From: Hippasteria phrygiana
Taxonomy: Eukaryota > Echinodermata > Asteroidea > Valvatida > Goniasteridae
Length of the DNA: 64,000 nt
Direction of reading: 5' to 3'
Assembly: GCA_037893225.1 (NCBI GenBank)
Contig: JAZGUH010000488.1
Coordinates: 372,001 to 436,000, forward strand
Shown here: one piece after another, positions 1 to 13,928 of the stretch
How positions within the stretch are numbered: the first letter of the stretch is position 1
Layout of the letters: each line of letters opens with the position of its first letter
Notes under the pieces: generated by a model
Told to the model about the DNA's origin: nothing
What the model saw: the letters and a program-made list of their open reading frames with translations, nothing else
Databases searched by the model: none
Made by a program: the position numbers and the translations under genes

Positions 1-474
1 TGTCCACAAACTTTCGTCCAAAAGACGTTTTTTGAAAACGTCCGCAAAACATAAGAAAACGTTCAGAAAACGTGCCGAAAACGTTAAATGGTTTGCTGGG
101 ATAGTACCAGACTATTGTGCAACTTCATGGCAGCTCTTTTTCGTATGTGCGCGTGCTTGAAGAGAAAATGTTCCTCATTTTCATACACAATTGACGCATG
201 CGCACTATTTTCCCCCATTTTTCGGGGGGAGATTTTACAAGATTCCCAAGACGTTGTTACTGGCGGTTCGTGGCTATTAATAGTTTGTCGTGATAACGCC
301 CTCTCGTGGCGGCTGGTTATCGCGTATATTATACGTAACAATGTCTTGAACCAAGACTACATTTATCTCGCGCGCAACGCTCATCTTGCGCTGGCCTGCA
401 TCTCGTGTGCAAGATTCGTTTATGGCGCGCCTCATAATTATAAGCTGGAGCGTAGTAGATTTGTGGCGTTTGTT
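1..474. other. Non-satellite left flank, no supported gene
   Basis: This stretch shows no similarity to the satellite monomer that follows. The first ~85 bases repeat the word GAAAACGT several times. An open frame runs from about 88 to 588 but has no recognisable domain, crosses into the hairpin repeats, and has the low-complexity look of chance coding. I call no gene here. Confidence 0.5.
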
Positions 475-659
475 AGGTGTTGGGCTATACAGCCCAACAC
501 CTATTGTTATTGTATTGATTATTCTTTTTCCCTATTATTAGGTGTTGGGCTTCAGCCCAAAACCTATTGTTTTTCTATTGATTATTAGGTGTTGGGCTTC
601 AGCCCAAAACCTATTGTTTTTCTATTGATTATTAGGTGTTGGGCTTCAGCCCAAAACCT
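475..659. repeat. Cluster of four short hairpins (Helitron-like 5' ends)
   Basis: Four stem-loops begin at 475, 540, 587 and 634. The first is a perfect 12-bp stem (AGGTGTTGGGCT) around an ATAC loop. The other three have a TC loop and a single stem mismatch, and the last three repeat with a 47-bp period. The stem is complementary to AGCCCAACACC in the sub-terminal 3' region of array unit U8 (about 34717), so it behaves like a sub-terminal inverted repeat. I read these as stacked 5' ends of the element forming the array. Hairpins and periods are seen directly; the 5'-end role is inference. Confidence 0.6.
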
Positions 660-2977
660 ATTGTTATTGAAAGAATTATTCTTATTTTTATTCTTTTTTT
701 TCTTTTTGCTAGTACTTTCTTCTCCAGAGTTGTTTGGCTACATGCAAACTCATATCAAGTTCGTATTTGGTACATATATGTACATCACATTGAAGATTCC
801 GGAAAATGTGATGACGTCATGATGACGTCATCAGGTATCAAATTACAAGCAATTAAACATTTCTATTTTTAATGTTTGAAAATCGATATAAAATCAACCG
901 TGAAAGACCGGAACTTGATTTTTACGGCAATTGATAGAATAATATTAGATCTTCAATTTTGATCATGCGTGCAAAATCACGTGACCCTTCCTTCCGGTCG
1001 AAACCGGAAGTGCCTTATAATTTGAAAGTGAAAAAAGATTTGAACTTGCTTTCAGCGATGTTAGTCCTTGGCCAGACTGAACTTTTCAAAATGTGAGCCG
1101 TGACGTCATAAAACATTCGAGCGCCCTCTAGCGGCAGGTTGAATAATGTTCAAAATGAACTTTCAGTCGATGTGTGTGGCGAAGTTTGCGGTAATCACTT
1201 TATAATTGATATATATGATGACCTTCATGCAGGCAACAGGTGTGGAAGGGCTCAGATTGATGACGTCATCAGACCGGAAGTTGCAATGAAAAGACCTTTA
1301 AACCTTAAAAAATCGCTGAAAAATCAACCGTGACAGATATATTTCAGATTTTTGCTTCAGATGGCACAGTTGACATAGCTCTCGAGCTTTGTGATAATGA
1401 CGTCACGATGACGTCATCAAGTATCAGATTACAAGCAATCAAAGATTTCTTGATTTAATGTTTGAAAATCAATATAAAATCAACCGAGAGAGATCTGATT
1501 TTGCTTTTTACGGGAATTGATGAAATAATCCAGGGTCTTCATTTTTGATATTACGTGCAAAATCACATGACCCTTCCTTCCGGTCCAAACCGGAAGTGCC
1601 TTGTAATGTAAAAGTGGAAATAGATTTGAACTTGCTTTCAACGATGTTAGTCTTTGGCGAGGCTGAACTTTTCAAAAATGTGTGCGGTGACGTCATAAAA
1701 TCTTCGAGCGCCCTCTAGCGGCAGGTTGAAAAATGTTTAAAATTACCTTTCAGTCGATGCGTGTGGCAAAGTTTGCGGTAATCACTTTATAATTGATATA
1801 TATGATGACCTTCATGCAGGCAACACGTGTGCAAGGGCTCAGATTGATGACGTCATCAGACCGAAAGTTGCAATGAAAAGACCTTTAAACCTTAAAAAAT
1901 CGCTGAAAAATCAACCGCGACAGATATAATTCAGATTTTTGCTTCAGATGGGACAGTTGACATAGCTCTCGAGCTTTGTGATGATGACGTCACGATGACG
2001 TCATCAAGTGTCAGATTACTATAAATCAAAGATTTCTTGATTTAATGTTTGAAAATCAATATCAAATCAACCGAGAGAGATCTGATTTTGCTTTTCACGG
2101 GAATTGACAGAATAATCCAGGGTCTTCATTTGATATATTACGTGCAAATTCACATGACCCTTCCTTCCGGTCCAAACCGGAAGTGCCTGATAATTTGAAA
2201 GTGAAAGAACTTTCAGTCGATGTGAGTGGCTAAGTTTGAGGTAATCACTTTATAATTGCTGTATATGATGACCTTCATCCAGGCAACACGTATGCGAGGG
2301 GTCAGATTGATGACGTCATCAGACCGGAAGTTGCAATGAAAAGACCTTTAAACATTAAACAATTGCTGAAAAATCAACCGCGACAGATATAATTCAGATT
2401 GTTGCTTCAGATCCCACAGTTAGCATAGCTCTCGAGCTTTCTGATAATGACGTCATGATGACGTCATGAAGTATCAGATTAAAACCAATCAAAAATGTAT
2501 AGATTTAATCTTTGAAAATCAATATAGAATGAACCGACAGAGATCTGATTATTCTTTATACAGGAATTGATAGAATATTCCTGGGTCTTCATTTTTTATA
2601 TAACGTGCAAAATCACATGACCCTTCCTTCCGGTCCAAACCGGAAGTGCCTTATAATTTGAAATTGGTAAAAGATATGAACTTGCTTTCCACGATGTTAG
2701 TCTTTGGCAGGTATGTGCTTTTCACAAAAGTGACTAGTGACGTCGCAAACTGCAGATTAACTGCGTTGGTAATGTGCACAGATGTAATAGTGTCATGATG
2801 ACGTCATCAAGGTAAAATTACAAAAACCTAAAAAATCAACATTTTTGAGAACGTCATGCTCCATGAACTGCAGCACACAAACTTTTCACAATTAGTGATT
2901 ACATACATGTGGATCTATTATCTTATGTAATCAAACTGAACAAGTCCAACACCGTGTGTTTGTACCACAAACTCTAG
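660..2977 (+). mobile_element. Array unit U0, divergent Helitron-like satellite unit
   Basis: This unit starts with a T-rich leader (about 670-720) followed by the family's conserved 5' block and ends at 2977 with the stem-loop plus TCTAG terminus. It holds two full monomers with CTCF-type motifs at 1121 and 1708, a shortened monomer near 2200, and the 3' tail. It shares variants with U8 rather than with U1-U3, for example CCAGACTGAAC and GTGAGCCGTGACGTCA upstream of the first CTCF motif, so U0 and U8 look like relics of the same older subtype at either edge of the array. No coding potential is supported. Confidence 0.6.
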
Positions 2978-3107
2978 TTCTTATTATTCTATTTCTTCTT
3001 TTTGCTACCTCTTTCTTCTCCGGAGTTGTTTGGCTACATGCAAACTCATATCAAGTTCATATCTGGTACATATATGTACATCACATTGAAGATTCCGGAA
3101 AATGCAA

Positions 3108-3126
3108 TGACGTCATGATGACGTCA
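3108..3126. promoter_or_regulatory. Paired CRE/ATF palindromes (representative)
   Basis: Two TGACGTCA octamers start at 3108 and 3119, 11 bp apart, roughly one helical turn. Such pairs occur in the 5' block and once in most monomers (for example near 3693 and 4282), with further single octamers near each CTCF motif and after the ATGACC block. TGACGTCA is the palindromic binding site of CREB/ATF bZIP factors. Function in this repeat is not shown by the sequence. Confidence 0.45.
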
Positions 3127-3417
3127 TCAGGTATCAGATTACAAGCAATTAAACATTTCTATTTTTAATCTTTGAAAATCGATATAAAATCAACCGTGAA
3201 AGACCGGAACTTGATTTTTACGGCAATTGATAGGATAATATTAGATCTTCAATTTTGATCAGGCGTGCAAAATCACGTGACCCTTCCTTCCGGTCCAAAC
3301 AGGAAGTGACTTATAATTTGAAAGTGGAAAAAGATTTGAACTTGCTTTCAGCGATGTTAGTCCTTGGCCAGGCTGAACTTTTCAAAAATGTTAGCAGTGA
3401 CGTCATAAAATATTCGA

Positions 3418-3431
3418 GCGCCCTCTAGCGG
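3418..3431 (-). promoter_or_regulatory. CTCF-consensus motif, one per monomer (representative of 36)
   Basis: Read on the minus strand the site is CCGCTAGAGGGCGC, a full match to the vertebrate/bilaterian CTCF core CCRSYAGRKGGCRS. The motif recurs at the start positions given under each unit, 36 times between 1121 and 33360, always in the same orientation. The commonest substitution gives CCGCTAGATGGCGC (4592, 8624, 20677, 24707, 28745), which still fits the consensus. Occupancy by CTCF is inference. Confidence 0.5.
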
Positions 3432-6400
3432 CAGGTTGAAAAATGTTCAAAATGAACTTTCAGTAGATGTGTGTGGCGAAGTTTGCGGTAATCACTTTAT
3501 AATTGATATATATGATGACCTTCATGCAGGCAACACGTGTGCGAGGGCTCAGATTGATGACGTCATCAGACCGGAAGTTGCAATGAAAAGACCTTTAAAC
3601 CTTTAAAAATCGCTGAAAAATCAACCGTGACAGATATATTTCAGATTTTTGCTTCAGATGGCACAGTTGACATAGCTCTCGAGGTTTGTGATAATGACGT
3701 CACGATGACGTCATCAAGTATCATATTACAAGCAATCAAAGATTTCTTGATTTAATGTTTGAAAATCAATATAAAATCAACCGAGAGAGATCTGATTTTG
3801 CTTTTTACGGGAATTGATGGAATAATGCAGGGTCTTCATTTTTGATATTACGTGCAAAATCACATGACCCTTCCTTCCGGTCCAAACCGGAAGTGCCTTA
3901 TAATTTAAAAGTGGAAACAGATTTGAACTTGCTTTCAACGGTGTTAGTCTTTGGCCAGGCTGAACTTTTCAAAAATGTGTGCGGTGACGTCATAAAATAT
4001 TCGAGCGCCCTCTAGCGGCAGGTTGAAAAATGTTTAAAATTAACTTTCAGTCGATGTGTGTGGCAAAGTTTGCGGTAATCACTTTATAATTGATATATAT
4101 GATGACCTTCATGCAGGCAACACGTGTGCAAGGGCTCAGATTGATGACGTCATCAGACCGAAAGTTGCAATGAAAAGACCTTTAAACATTAAAAAATCGC
4201 TGAAAAATCAACCGCGACAGATATAATTCAGATTTTTGCTTCAGATGGCACAGTTGACACAGCTCTCGAGCTTTGTGATAATGACGTCACGATGACGTCA
4301 TCAAGTATCAGATTACAAGCAATCAAAGATTTCTTGATTTAATGTTTGAAAATCAATATAAAATCAACCGAGAGAGATCTGATTTTGCTTTTTACGGGAA
4401 TTGATGGAATAATGCAGGGTCTTCATTTTTGATATTACGTGCAAAATCACATGACCCTTCGTTCCGGTCCAAACCGGAAGTGCCTTATAATTTAAAAGTG
4501 GAAACAGATTTGAACTTGCTTTCAACGATGTTAGTCTCTGGCTAGGTTGTACTTCACACAAAAAATACCGGTGACGTCATAAAATGTTAGAGCGCCATCT
4601 AGCGGCAGGTTGAAACATGTTTAAAATTAATAATCGGCTGATGTGTGTGGCGAAGTTTGGTGAAATCACTTTATAATTGATATATATGATGACCTTTACG
4701 CAGGCAACACGTGTGCTAGGGCTTAGATTGATGACATCATCAGACCGGAAGTGACAATGAAAAAACTTTAAAACATTCAAAAATTGCTAAAAAATCAACG
4801 GCGACAGATATAATCCAGATTTTTGCTTCAGATAGCAAAGTTAGCATAGCTCTCGAGCTTTCTGGTAATGACGTCACGATGACGTCATCAAGTATCAGAT
4901 TACAAGCAATCAAAGATTTCTAGATTTAATCTTTGAAAATCAATATAAAATCAACGGAGAGAGATCTGATTTTGCTTTTTACGGGAATTGATGGAATAAA
5001 CCAGGGTCTTCATTTTTGATATTACGTGCAAAATCACATGACCCTTCCTTCCGGTCCAAACCGGAAGTGCCTTATAATTTGAAAGTGGAAACAGATTTGA
5101 ACTTGCTTTCAACGATGTTAGTCTTTGGCCAGGCTGAAGTTTTCAAAAATGTGTGCGGTGACGTCATAAAATATTCGAGCGCCCTCTAGCGGCAGGTTAA
5201 AAAATGTTTAAAATTAACTTTCAGTCGATGTGTGTGGCAAAAATTGCGGTAATCACTTTATAATTGATATTTGATGATGATCTTCATGCAGGCAACACGT
5301 GTGCAAGGGCTCAGATTGATGACGTCATCAGACCGGAAGTTCCAATGAAAAGACCTTTAAACCTTAAAAAATCGCTGAAAAATCAACCGTGACAGATATA
5401 TTTCAGATTTTTGCTTCAGATAGCACAGTTGACATAGCTCTCGAGCTTTGTAATAATGACGTCACGATGACGTCATCAGGTATCAGATTACAAGCAATCA
5501 AAGATTTCTTGATTTAATGTTTGAAAATCAATATAAAATCAACCGAGAGAGATCTGATTTTGCTTTTTACGGGAATTGATAGAATAATCCAGGGTCTTCA
5601 TTTTTGATATTACGTGCAAAATCACATGACCCTTTCTTCCGGTCAAAACCGGAAGTGCCTTATAATTTATAAGTGGAAACAGATTTGAACTTGCTTTCAA
5701 CGATGTTAGTCTTTGGCCAGGCTGAACTTTTCAAAAATGTGTGCGGTGACGTCATAAAATCTTCGAGCGCCCTCTAGCGGCAGGTTGAAAAATGTTTAAA
5801 ATTACCTTTCAGTCGATGTGTGTGGCAAAGTTTGCGGTAATCACTTTATAATTGATATATATGATGACCTTCATGCAGGCAACACGTGTGCAAGGGCTCA
5901 GATTGATGACGTCATCAGACCGAAAGTTGCAATGAAAAGACCTTTAAACCTTAAAAAATCGCTGAAAAATCAACCGCGACAGATATAATTCAGATTTTTG
6001 CTTCAGATGGGACAGTTGACATAGCTCTCGAGCTTTGTGATAATGACGTCACGATGACTTCATCAAGTGTCAGATTACTATAAATCAAAGATTTCTTGAT
6101 TTAATGTTTGAAAATCAATATCAAATCAACCGAGAGAGATCTGATTTTGCTTTTTACGGGAATTGACAGAATAATCCAGGGTCTTCATTTGATATATTAC
6201 GTGCAAATTCACATGACCCTTCCTTCCGGTCCAAACCGGAAGTGCCTTATAATTTGAAAGTGAAAGAACTTTCAGTCGATGTGAGTGGCGAAGTTTGAGG
6301 TAATCACTTTATAATTGCTATATATGATGACCTTCATCCAGGCAACACGTATGCGAGGGCGCAGATTGATGACGTCATCAGACCGGAAGTTGCAATGAAA

Positions 6401-7015
6401 AGACCTTTAAACATTAAAAAATTGCTGAAAAATCAACCGCGACAGATATAATTCAGATTTTTGCTTCAGATCCCACAGTTAGCATAGCTCTCGAGCTTTC
6501 TGATATTGACGTCAAGATGACGTCAATCAAAAATGTATAGATTTAATCTTTGAAAATCAATATAGAATGAACCGACAGAGATCTGATTATTCTATAAACA
6601 GGAATTGATAGAATATTCCTGGGTCTTCATTTTTTATATTACGTGCAAAATCACATGACCCTTCCTTCCTGTCCAAACCGGAAGTGCCTTATAATTCGAA
6701 ATTGGTAAAAGATATGAACTTGCTTTCCACGATGTTAGTCTTTGGCAGGTATGTGCTTTTCACAAAAGTGACCAGTGACGTCGCAAACTGCAGATTAACT
6801 GCGTTGGTAATGTGCACAGATGTAATAGTGTCATGATGACGTCATCAAGGTCAAATTACAAAAACCTAAAAAATCAACATTTTTGAGAACGTCATGCTTC
6901 ATGAACCGCAGCACACAAAGTTTTCACAATTAGTGATTACATAAATGTGGATCTATTCTCTTATGTAATCAAACTGAACAAGTCCAACACCGTGTGTTTG
7001 TACCACAAACTCTAG

Positions 7016-10000
7016 TTATTCTATTTCTTCTTTTTGCTACCTCTTTCTTCTCCGGAGTTGTTTGGCTACATGCAAACTCATATCAAGTTCATATCTGGTA
7101 CATATATGTACATCACATTGAAGATTCCGGAAAATGCAATGACGTCATGATGACGTCATCAGGTATCAGATTACAAGCAATTAAACATTTCTATTTTTAA
7201 TCTTTGAAAATCGATATAAAATCAACCGTGAAAGACCGGAACTTGATTTTTACGGCAATTGATAGGATAATATTAGATCTTCAATTTTGATCAGGCGTGC
7301 AAAATCACGTGACCCTTCCTTCCGGTCCAAACAGGAAGTGACTTATAATTTGAAAGTGGAAAAAGATTTGAACTTGCTTTCAGCGATGTTAGTCCTTGGC
7401 CAGGCTGAACTTTTCAAAAATGTTAGCAGTGACGTCATAAAATATTCGAGCGCCCTCTAGCGGCAGGTTGAAAAATGTTCAAAATGAACTTTCAGTAGAT
7501 GTGTGTGGCGAAGTTTGCGGTAATCACTTTATAATTGATATATATGATGACCTTCATGCAGGCAACACGTGTGCGAGGGCTCAGATTGATGACGTCATCA
7601 GACCGGAAGTTGCAATGAAAAGACCTTTAAACCTTTAAAAATCGCTGAAAAATCAACCGTGACAGATATATTTCAGATTTTTGCTTCAGATGGCACAGTT
7701 GACATAGCTCTCGAGGTTTGTGATAATGACGTCACGATGACGTCATCAAGTATCATATTACAAGCAATCAAAGATTTCTTGATTTAATGTTTGAAAATCA
7801 ATATAAAATCAACCGAGAGAGATCTGATTTTGCTTTTTACGGGAATTGATGGAATAATGCAGGGTCTTCATTTTTGATATTACGTGCAAAATCACATGAC
7901 CCTTCCTTCCGGTCCAAACCGGAAGTGCCTTATAATTTAAAAGTGGAAACAGATTTGAACTTGCTTTCAACGGTGTTAGTCTTTGGCCAGGCTGAACTTT
8001 TCAAAAATGTGTGCGGTGACGTCATAAAATATTCGAGCGCCCTCTAGCGGCAGGTTGAAAAATGTTTAAAATTAACTTTCAGTCGATGTGTGTGGCAAAG
8101 TTTGCGGTAATCACTTTATAATTGATATATATGATGACCTTCATGCAGGCAACACGTGTGCAAGGGCTCAGATTGATGACGTCATCAGACCGAAAGTTGC
8201 AATGAAAAGACCTTTAAACATTAAAAAATCGCTGAAAAATCAACCGCGACAGATATAATTCAGATTTTTGCTTCAGATGGCACAGTTGACACAGCTCTCG
8301 AGCTTTGTGATAATGACGTCACGATGACGTCATCAAGTATCAGATTACAAGCAATCAAAGATTTCTTGATTTAATGTTTGAAAATCAATATAAAATCAAC
8401 CGAGAGAGATCTGATTTTGCTTTTTACGGGAATTGATGGAATAATGCAGGGTCTTCATTTTTGATATTACGTGCAAAATCACATGACCCTTCGTTCCGGT
8501 CCAAACCGGAAGTGCCTTATAATTTAAAAGTGGAAACAGATTTGAACTTGCTTTCAACGATGTTAGTCTCTGGCTAGGTTGTACTTCACACAAAAAATAC
8601 CGGTGACGTCATAAAATGTTAGAGCGCCATCTAGCGGCAGGTTGAAACATGTTTAAAATTAATAATCGGCTGATGTGTGTGGCGAAGTTTGGTGAAATCA
8701 CTTTATAATTGATATATATGATGACCTTTACGCAGGCAACACGTGTGCTAGGGCTTAGATTGATGACATCATCAGACCGGAAGTGACAATGAAAAAACTT
8801 TAAAACATTCAAAAATTGCTAAAAAATCAACGGCGACAGATATAATCCAGATTTTTGCTTCAGATAGCAAAGTTAGCATAGCTCTCGAGCTTTCTGGTAA
8901 TGACGTCACGATGACGTCATCAAGTATCAGATTACAAGCAATCAAAGATTTCTAGATTTAATCTTTGAAAATCAATATAAAATCAACGGAGAGAGATCTG
9001 ATTTTGCTTTTTACGGGAATTGATGGAATAAACCAGGGTCTTCATTTTTGATATTACGTGCAAAATCACATGACCCTTCCTTCCGGTCCAAACCGGAAGT
9101 GCCTTATAATTTGAAAGTGGAAACAGATTTGAACTTGCTTTCAACGATGTTAGTCTTTGGCCAGGCTGAAGTTTTCAAAAATGTGTGCGGTGACGTCATA
9201 AAATATTCGAGCGCCCTCTAGCGGCAGGTTAAAAAATGTTTAAAATTAACTTTCAGTCGATGTGTGTGGCAAAAATTGCGGTAATCACTTTATAATTGAT
9301 ATTTGATGATGATCTTCATGCAGGCAACACGTGTGCAAGGGCTCAGATTGATGACGTCATCAGACCGGAAGTTCCAATGAAAAGACCTTTAAACCTTAAA
9401 AAATCGCTGAAAAATCAACCGTGACAGATATATTTCAGATTTTTGCTTCAGATAGCACAGTTGACATAGCTCTCGAGCTTTGTAATAATGACGTCACGAT
9501 GACGTCATCAGGTATCAGATTACAAGCAATCAAAGATTTCTTGATTTAATGTTTGAAAATCAATATAAAATCAACCGAGAGAGATCTGATTTTGCTTTTT
9601 ACGGGAATTGATAGAATAATCCAGGGTCTTCATTTTTGATATTACGTGCAAAATCACATGACCCTTTCTTCCGGTCAAAACCGGAAGTGCCTTATAATTT
9701 ATAAGTGGAAACAGATTTGAACTTGCTTTCAACGATGTTAGTCTTTGGCCAGGCTGAACTTTTCAAAAATGTGTGCGGTGACGTCATAAAATCTTCGAGC
9801 GCCCTCTAGCGGCAGGTTGAAAAATGTTTAAAATTACCTTTCAGTCGATGTGTGTGGCAAAGTTTGCGGTAATCACTTTATAATTGATATATATGATGAC
9901 CTTCATGCAGGCAACACGTGTGCAAGGGCTCAGATTGATGACGTCATCAGACCGAAAGTTGCAATGAAAAGACCTTTAAACCTTAAAAAATCGCTGAAAA

Positions 10001-11047
10001 ATCAACCGCGACAGATATAATTCAGATTTTTGCTTCAGATGGGACAGTTGACATAGCTCTCGAGCTTTGTGATAATGACGTCACGATGACTTCATCAAGT
10101 GTCAGATTACTATAAATCAAAGATTTCTTGATTTAATGTTTGAAAATCAATATCAAATCAACCGAGAGAGATCTGATTTTGCTTTTTACGGGAATTGACA
10201 GAATAATCCAGGGTCTTCATTTGATATATTACGTGCAAATTCACATGACCCTTCCTTCCGGTCCAAACCGGAAGTGCCTTATAATTTGAAAGTGAAAGAA
10301 CTTTCAGTCGATGTGAGTGGCGAAGTTTGAGGTAATCACTTTATAATTGCTATATATGATGACCTTCATCCAGGCAACACGTATGCGAGGGCGCAGATTG
10401 ATGACGTCATCAGACCGGAAGTTGCAATGAAAAGACCTTTAAACATTAAAAAATTGCTGAAAAATCAACCGCGACAGATATAATTCAGATTTTTGCTTCA
10501 GATCCCACAGTTAGCATAGCTCTCGAGCTTTCTGATATTGACGTCAAGATGACGTCAATCAAAAATGTATAGATTTAATCTTTGAAAATCAATATAGAAT
10601 GAACCGACAGAGATCTGATTATTCTATAAACAGGAATTGATAGAATATTCCTGGGTCTTCATTTTTTATATTACGTGCAAAATCACATGACCCTTCCTTC
10701 CTGTCCAAACCGGAAGTGCCTTATAATTCGAAATTGGTAAAAGATATGAACTTGCTTTCCACGATGTTAGTCTTTGGCAGGTATGTGCTTTTCACAAAAG
10801 TGACCAGTGACGTCGCAAACTGCAGATTAACTGCGTTGGTAATGTGCACAGATGTAATAGTGTCATGATGACGTCATCAAGGTCAAATTACAAAAACCTA
10901 AAAAATCAACATTTTTGAGAACGTCATGCTTCATGAACCGCAGCACACAAAGTTTTCACAATTAGTGATTACATAAATGTGGATCTATTCTCTTATGTAA
11001 TCAAACTGAACAAGTCCAACACCGTGTGTTTGTACCACAAACTCTAG
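7016..11047 (+). mobile_element. Array unit U2, 4,032-bp higher-order repeat
   Basis: Near-identical copy of U1, offset by 4,032 bp. CTCF-type motifs lie at 7450, 8037, 8624, 9211 and 9799. I count about two dozen TGACGTCA octamers in this unit. In the 3' part the segment around 10540 reads TGACGTCAAGATGACGTCA and lacks about 20 bases present in U3 and U0, so the shortened form is a derived variant shared by U1, U2, U5, U6 and U7. It ends with the stem-loop and TCTAG at 11047. Confidence 0.75.
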
Positions 11048-13926
11048 TTATTCTATTTCTTCTTTTTGCTACCTCTTTCTTCTCCGGAGTTGTTTGGCTA
11101 CATGCAAACTCATATCAAGTTCATATCTGGTACATATATGTACATCACATTGAAGATTCCGGAAAATGCAATGACGTCATGATGACGTCATCAGGTATCA
11201 GATTACAAGCAATTAAACATTTCTATTTTTAATCTTTGAAAATCGATATAAAATCAACCGTGAAAGACCGGAACTTGATTTTTACGGCAATTGATAGGAT
11301 AATATTAGATCTTCAATTTTGATCAGGCGTGCAAAATCACGTGACCCTTCCTTCCGGTCCAAACAGGAAGTGACTTATAATTTGAAAGTGGAAAAAGATT
11401 TGAACTTGCTTTCAGCGATGTTAGTCCTTGGCCAGGCTGAACTTTTCAAAAATGTTAGCAGTGACGTCATAAAATATTCGAGCGCCCTCTAGCGGCAGGT
11501 TGAAAAATGTTCAAAATGAACTTTCAGTCGATGTGTGTGGCGAAGTTTGCGGTAATCACTTTATAATTGATATATATGATGACCTTCATGCAGGCAATAC
11601 GTGTGCGAGGGCTCAGATTGATGACGTCATCAGACCGGAAGTTGCAATGAAAAGACCTTTAAACCTTTAAAAATCGCTGAAAAATCAACCGTGACAGATA
11701 TATTTCAGATTTTTGCTTCAGATGGCACAGTTGACATAGCTCTCGAGGTTTGTGATAATGACGTCACGATGACGTCATCAAGTATCATATTACAAGCAAT
11801 CAAAGATTTCTTGATTTAATGTTTGAAAATCAATATAAAATCAACCGAGAGAGATCTGATTTTGCTTTTTACGGGAATTGATGGAATAATGCAGGGTCTT
11901 CATTTTTTATATTACGTGCAAAATCACATGACCCTTCCTTCCGGTCCAAACCGGAAGTGCCTTATAATTTGAAAGTGGAAACAGATTTGAACTTGCTTTC
12001 AACGATGTTAGTCTTTGGCCAGGCTGAAGTTTTCAAAAATGTGTGCGGTGACGTCATAAAATATTCGAGCGCCCTCTAGCGGCAGGTTAAAAAAATTTTA
12101 AAATTAACTTTCAGTCGATGTGTGTGGCAAAAATTGCGGTAATCACTTTATAATTGATATTTGATGATGATCTTCATGCAGGCAACACGTGTGCAAGGGC
12201 TCAGATTGATGACGTCATCAGACCGGAAGTTCCAATGAAAAGACCTTTAAACCTTAAAAAATCGCTGAAAAATCAACCGTGACAGATATATTTCAGATTT
12301 TTGCTTCAGATAGCACAGTTGACATAGCTCTCGAGCTTTGTAATAATGACGTCACGATGACGTCATCAGGTATCAGATTACAAGCAATCAAAGATTTCTT
12401 GATTTAATGTTTGAAAATCAATATAAAATCAACCGAGAGAGATCTGATTTTGCTTTTTACGGGAATTGATAGAATAATCCAGGGTCTTCATTTTTGATAT
12501 TACGTGCAAAATCACATGACCCTTTCTTCCGGTCAAAACCGGAAGTGCCTTATAATTTATAAGTGGAAACAGATTTGAACTTGCTTTCAACGATGTTAGT
12601 CTTTGGCCAGGCTGAACTTTTCAAAAATGTGTGCGGTGACGTCATAAAATCTTCGAGCGCCCTCTAGCGGCAGGTTGAAAAATGTTTAAAATTACCTTTC
12701 AGTCGATGTGTGTGGGAAAGTTTGCGGTAATCACTTTATAATTGATATATATGATGACCTTCATGCAGGCAACACGTGTGCAAGGGCTCAGATTGATGAC
12801 GTCATCAGACCGAAAGTTGCAATGAAAAGACCTTTAAACCTTAAAAAATCGCTGAAAAATCAACCGCGACAGATATAATTCAGATTTTTGCTTCAGATGG
12901 GACAGTTGACATAGCTCTCGAGCTTTGTGATAATGACGTCACGATGACTTCATCAAGTGTCAGATTACTATAAATCAAAGATTTCTTGATTTAATGTTTG
13001 AAAATCAATATCAAATCAACCGAGAGAGATCTGATTTTGCTTTTTACGGGAATTGACAGAATAATCCAGGGTCTTCATTTGATATATTACGTGCAAATTC
13101 ACATGACCCTTCCTTCCGGTCCAAACCGGAAGTGCCTTATAATTTGAAAGTGAAAGAACTTTCAGTCGATGTGAGTGGCGAAGTTTGAGGTAATCACTTT
13201 ATAATTGCTATATATGATGACCTTCATCCAGGCAACACGTATGCAAGGGCGCAGATTGATGACGTCATCAGACCGGAAGTTGCAATGAAAAGACCTTTAA
13301 ACATTAAAAAATTGCTGAAAAATCAACCGCGACAGATATAATTCAGTTTTTTGCTTGAGATCCCACAGTTAGCATAGCTCTCGAGCTTTCTGATATTGAC
13401 GTCAAGATGACGTCATGAAGTATCAGATTAAAACCAATCAAAAATGTATAGATTTAATCTTTGAAAATCAATATAGAATGAACCGACAGAGATCTGATTA
13501 TTCTATCAACAGGAATTGATAGAATATTCCTGGGTCTTCATTTTTTATATTACGTGCAAAATCACATGACCCTTCCTTCCGGTCCAAACCGGAAGTGCCT
13601 TATAATTTGAAATTGGTAAAAGATATGAACTTGCTTTCCACGATGTTAGTCTTTGGCAGGTATGTGCTTTTCACAAAAGTGACCAGTGACGTCGCAAACT
13701 GCAGATTAACTGCGTTGGTAATGTGCACAGATGTAATAGTGTCATGATGACGTCATCAAGGTCAAATTACAAAAACCTAAAAAATCAGCATTTTTGAGAA
13801 CGTCATGCTTCATGAACTGCAGCACACAAAGTTTTCACAATTAGTGATTACATAAATGTGGATCTATTCTCTTATGTAATCAAACTGAACAAGTCCAACA
13901 CCGTGTGTTTGTAGCACAAACTCTAG
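11048..13926 (+). mobile_element. Array unit U3, higher-order repeat short of two monomers
   Basis: This is a copy of U1/U2 with only three CTCF-bearing monomers (11482, 12069, 12657) instead of five. Its total length is 2,879 bp. The loss is two whole 587-bp monomers (1,174 bp), partly offset by retention of a ~20-bp segment near 13400. The missing monomers include the variant with GCGCCATCTAGCGG. Loss of an exact multiple of the monomer points to unequal exchange in register. The unit ends in TCTAG at 13926 and is followed directly, after TT, by the 5' hairpin at 13929, which is a clean head-to-tail junction. Confidence 0.7.
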
Positions 13927-13928
13927 TT

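Larger units (their letters stand above)
2978..7015 (+). mobile_element. Array unit U1, 4,038-bp higher-order repeat
   Basis: Full higher-order unit. It has a T-rich 5' block with CCGGAG near 3020, five consecutive ~587-bp monomers with CTCF-type motifs at 3418, 4005, 4592, 5179 and 5767, then a monomer missing the CTCF segment (about 6265), then a 3' tail ending in GTTTGT-ACC-ACAAAC-TCTAG at 7015. The spacing between motifs is 587, 587, 587 and 588. The 6-bp excess over U2 lies in the TTCTTATTATT linker just after the previous unit's CTAG. Short open frames inside are chance frames that recur only because the units are near-identical. Confidence 0.75.

Noticed and set aside
88..588. 166-codon open frame at the left edge
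   Set aside because: No recognisable domain, and it runs into the hairpin repeats, where its last third is repeat translation.
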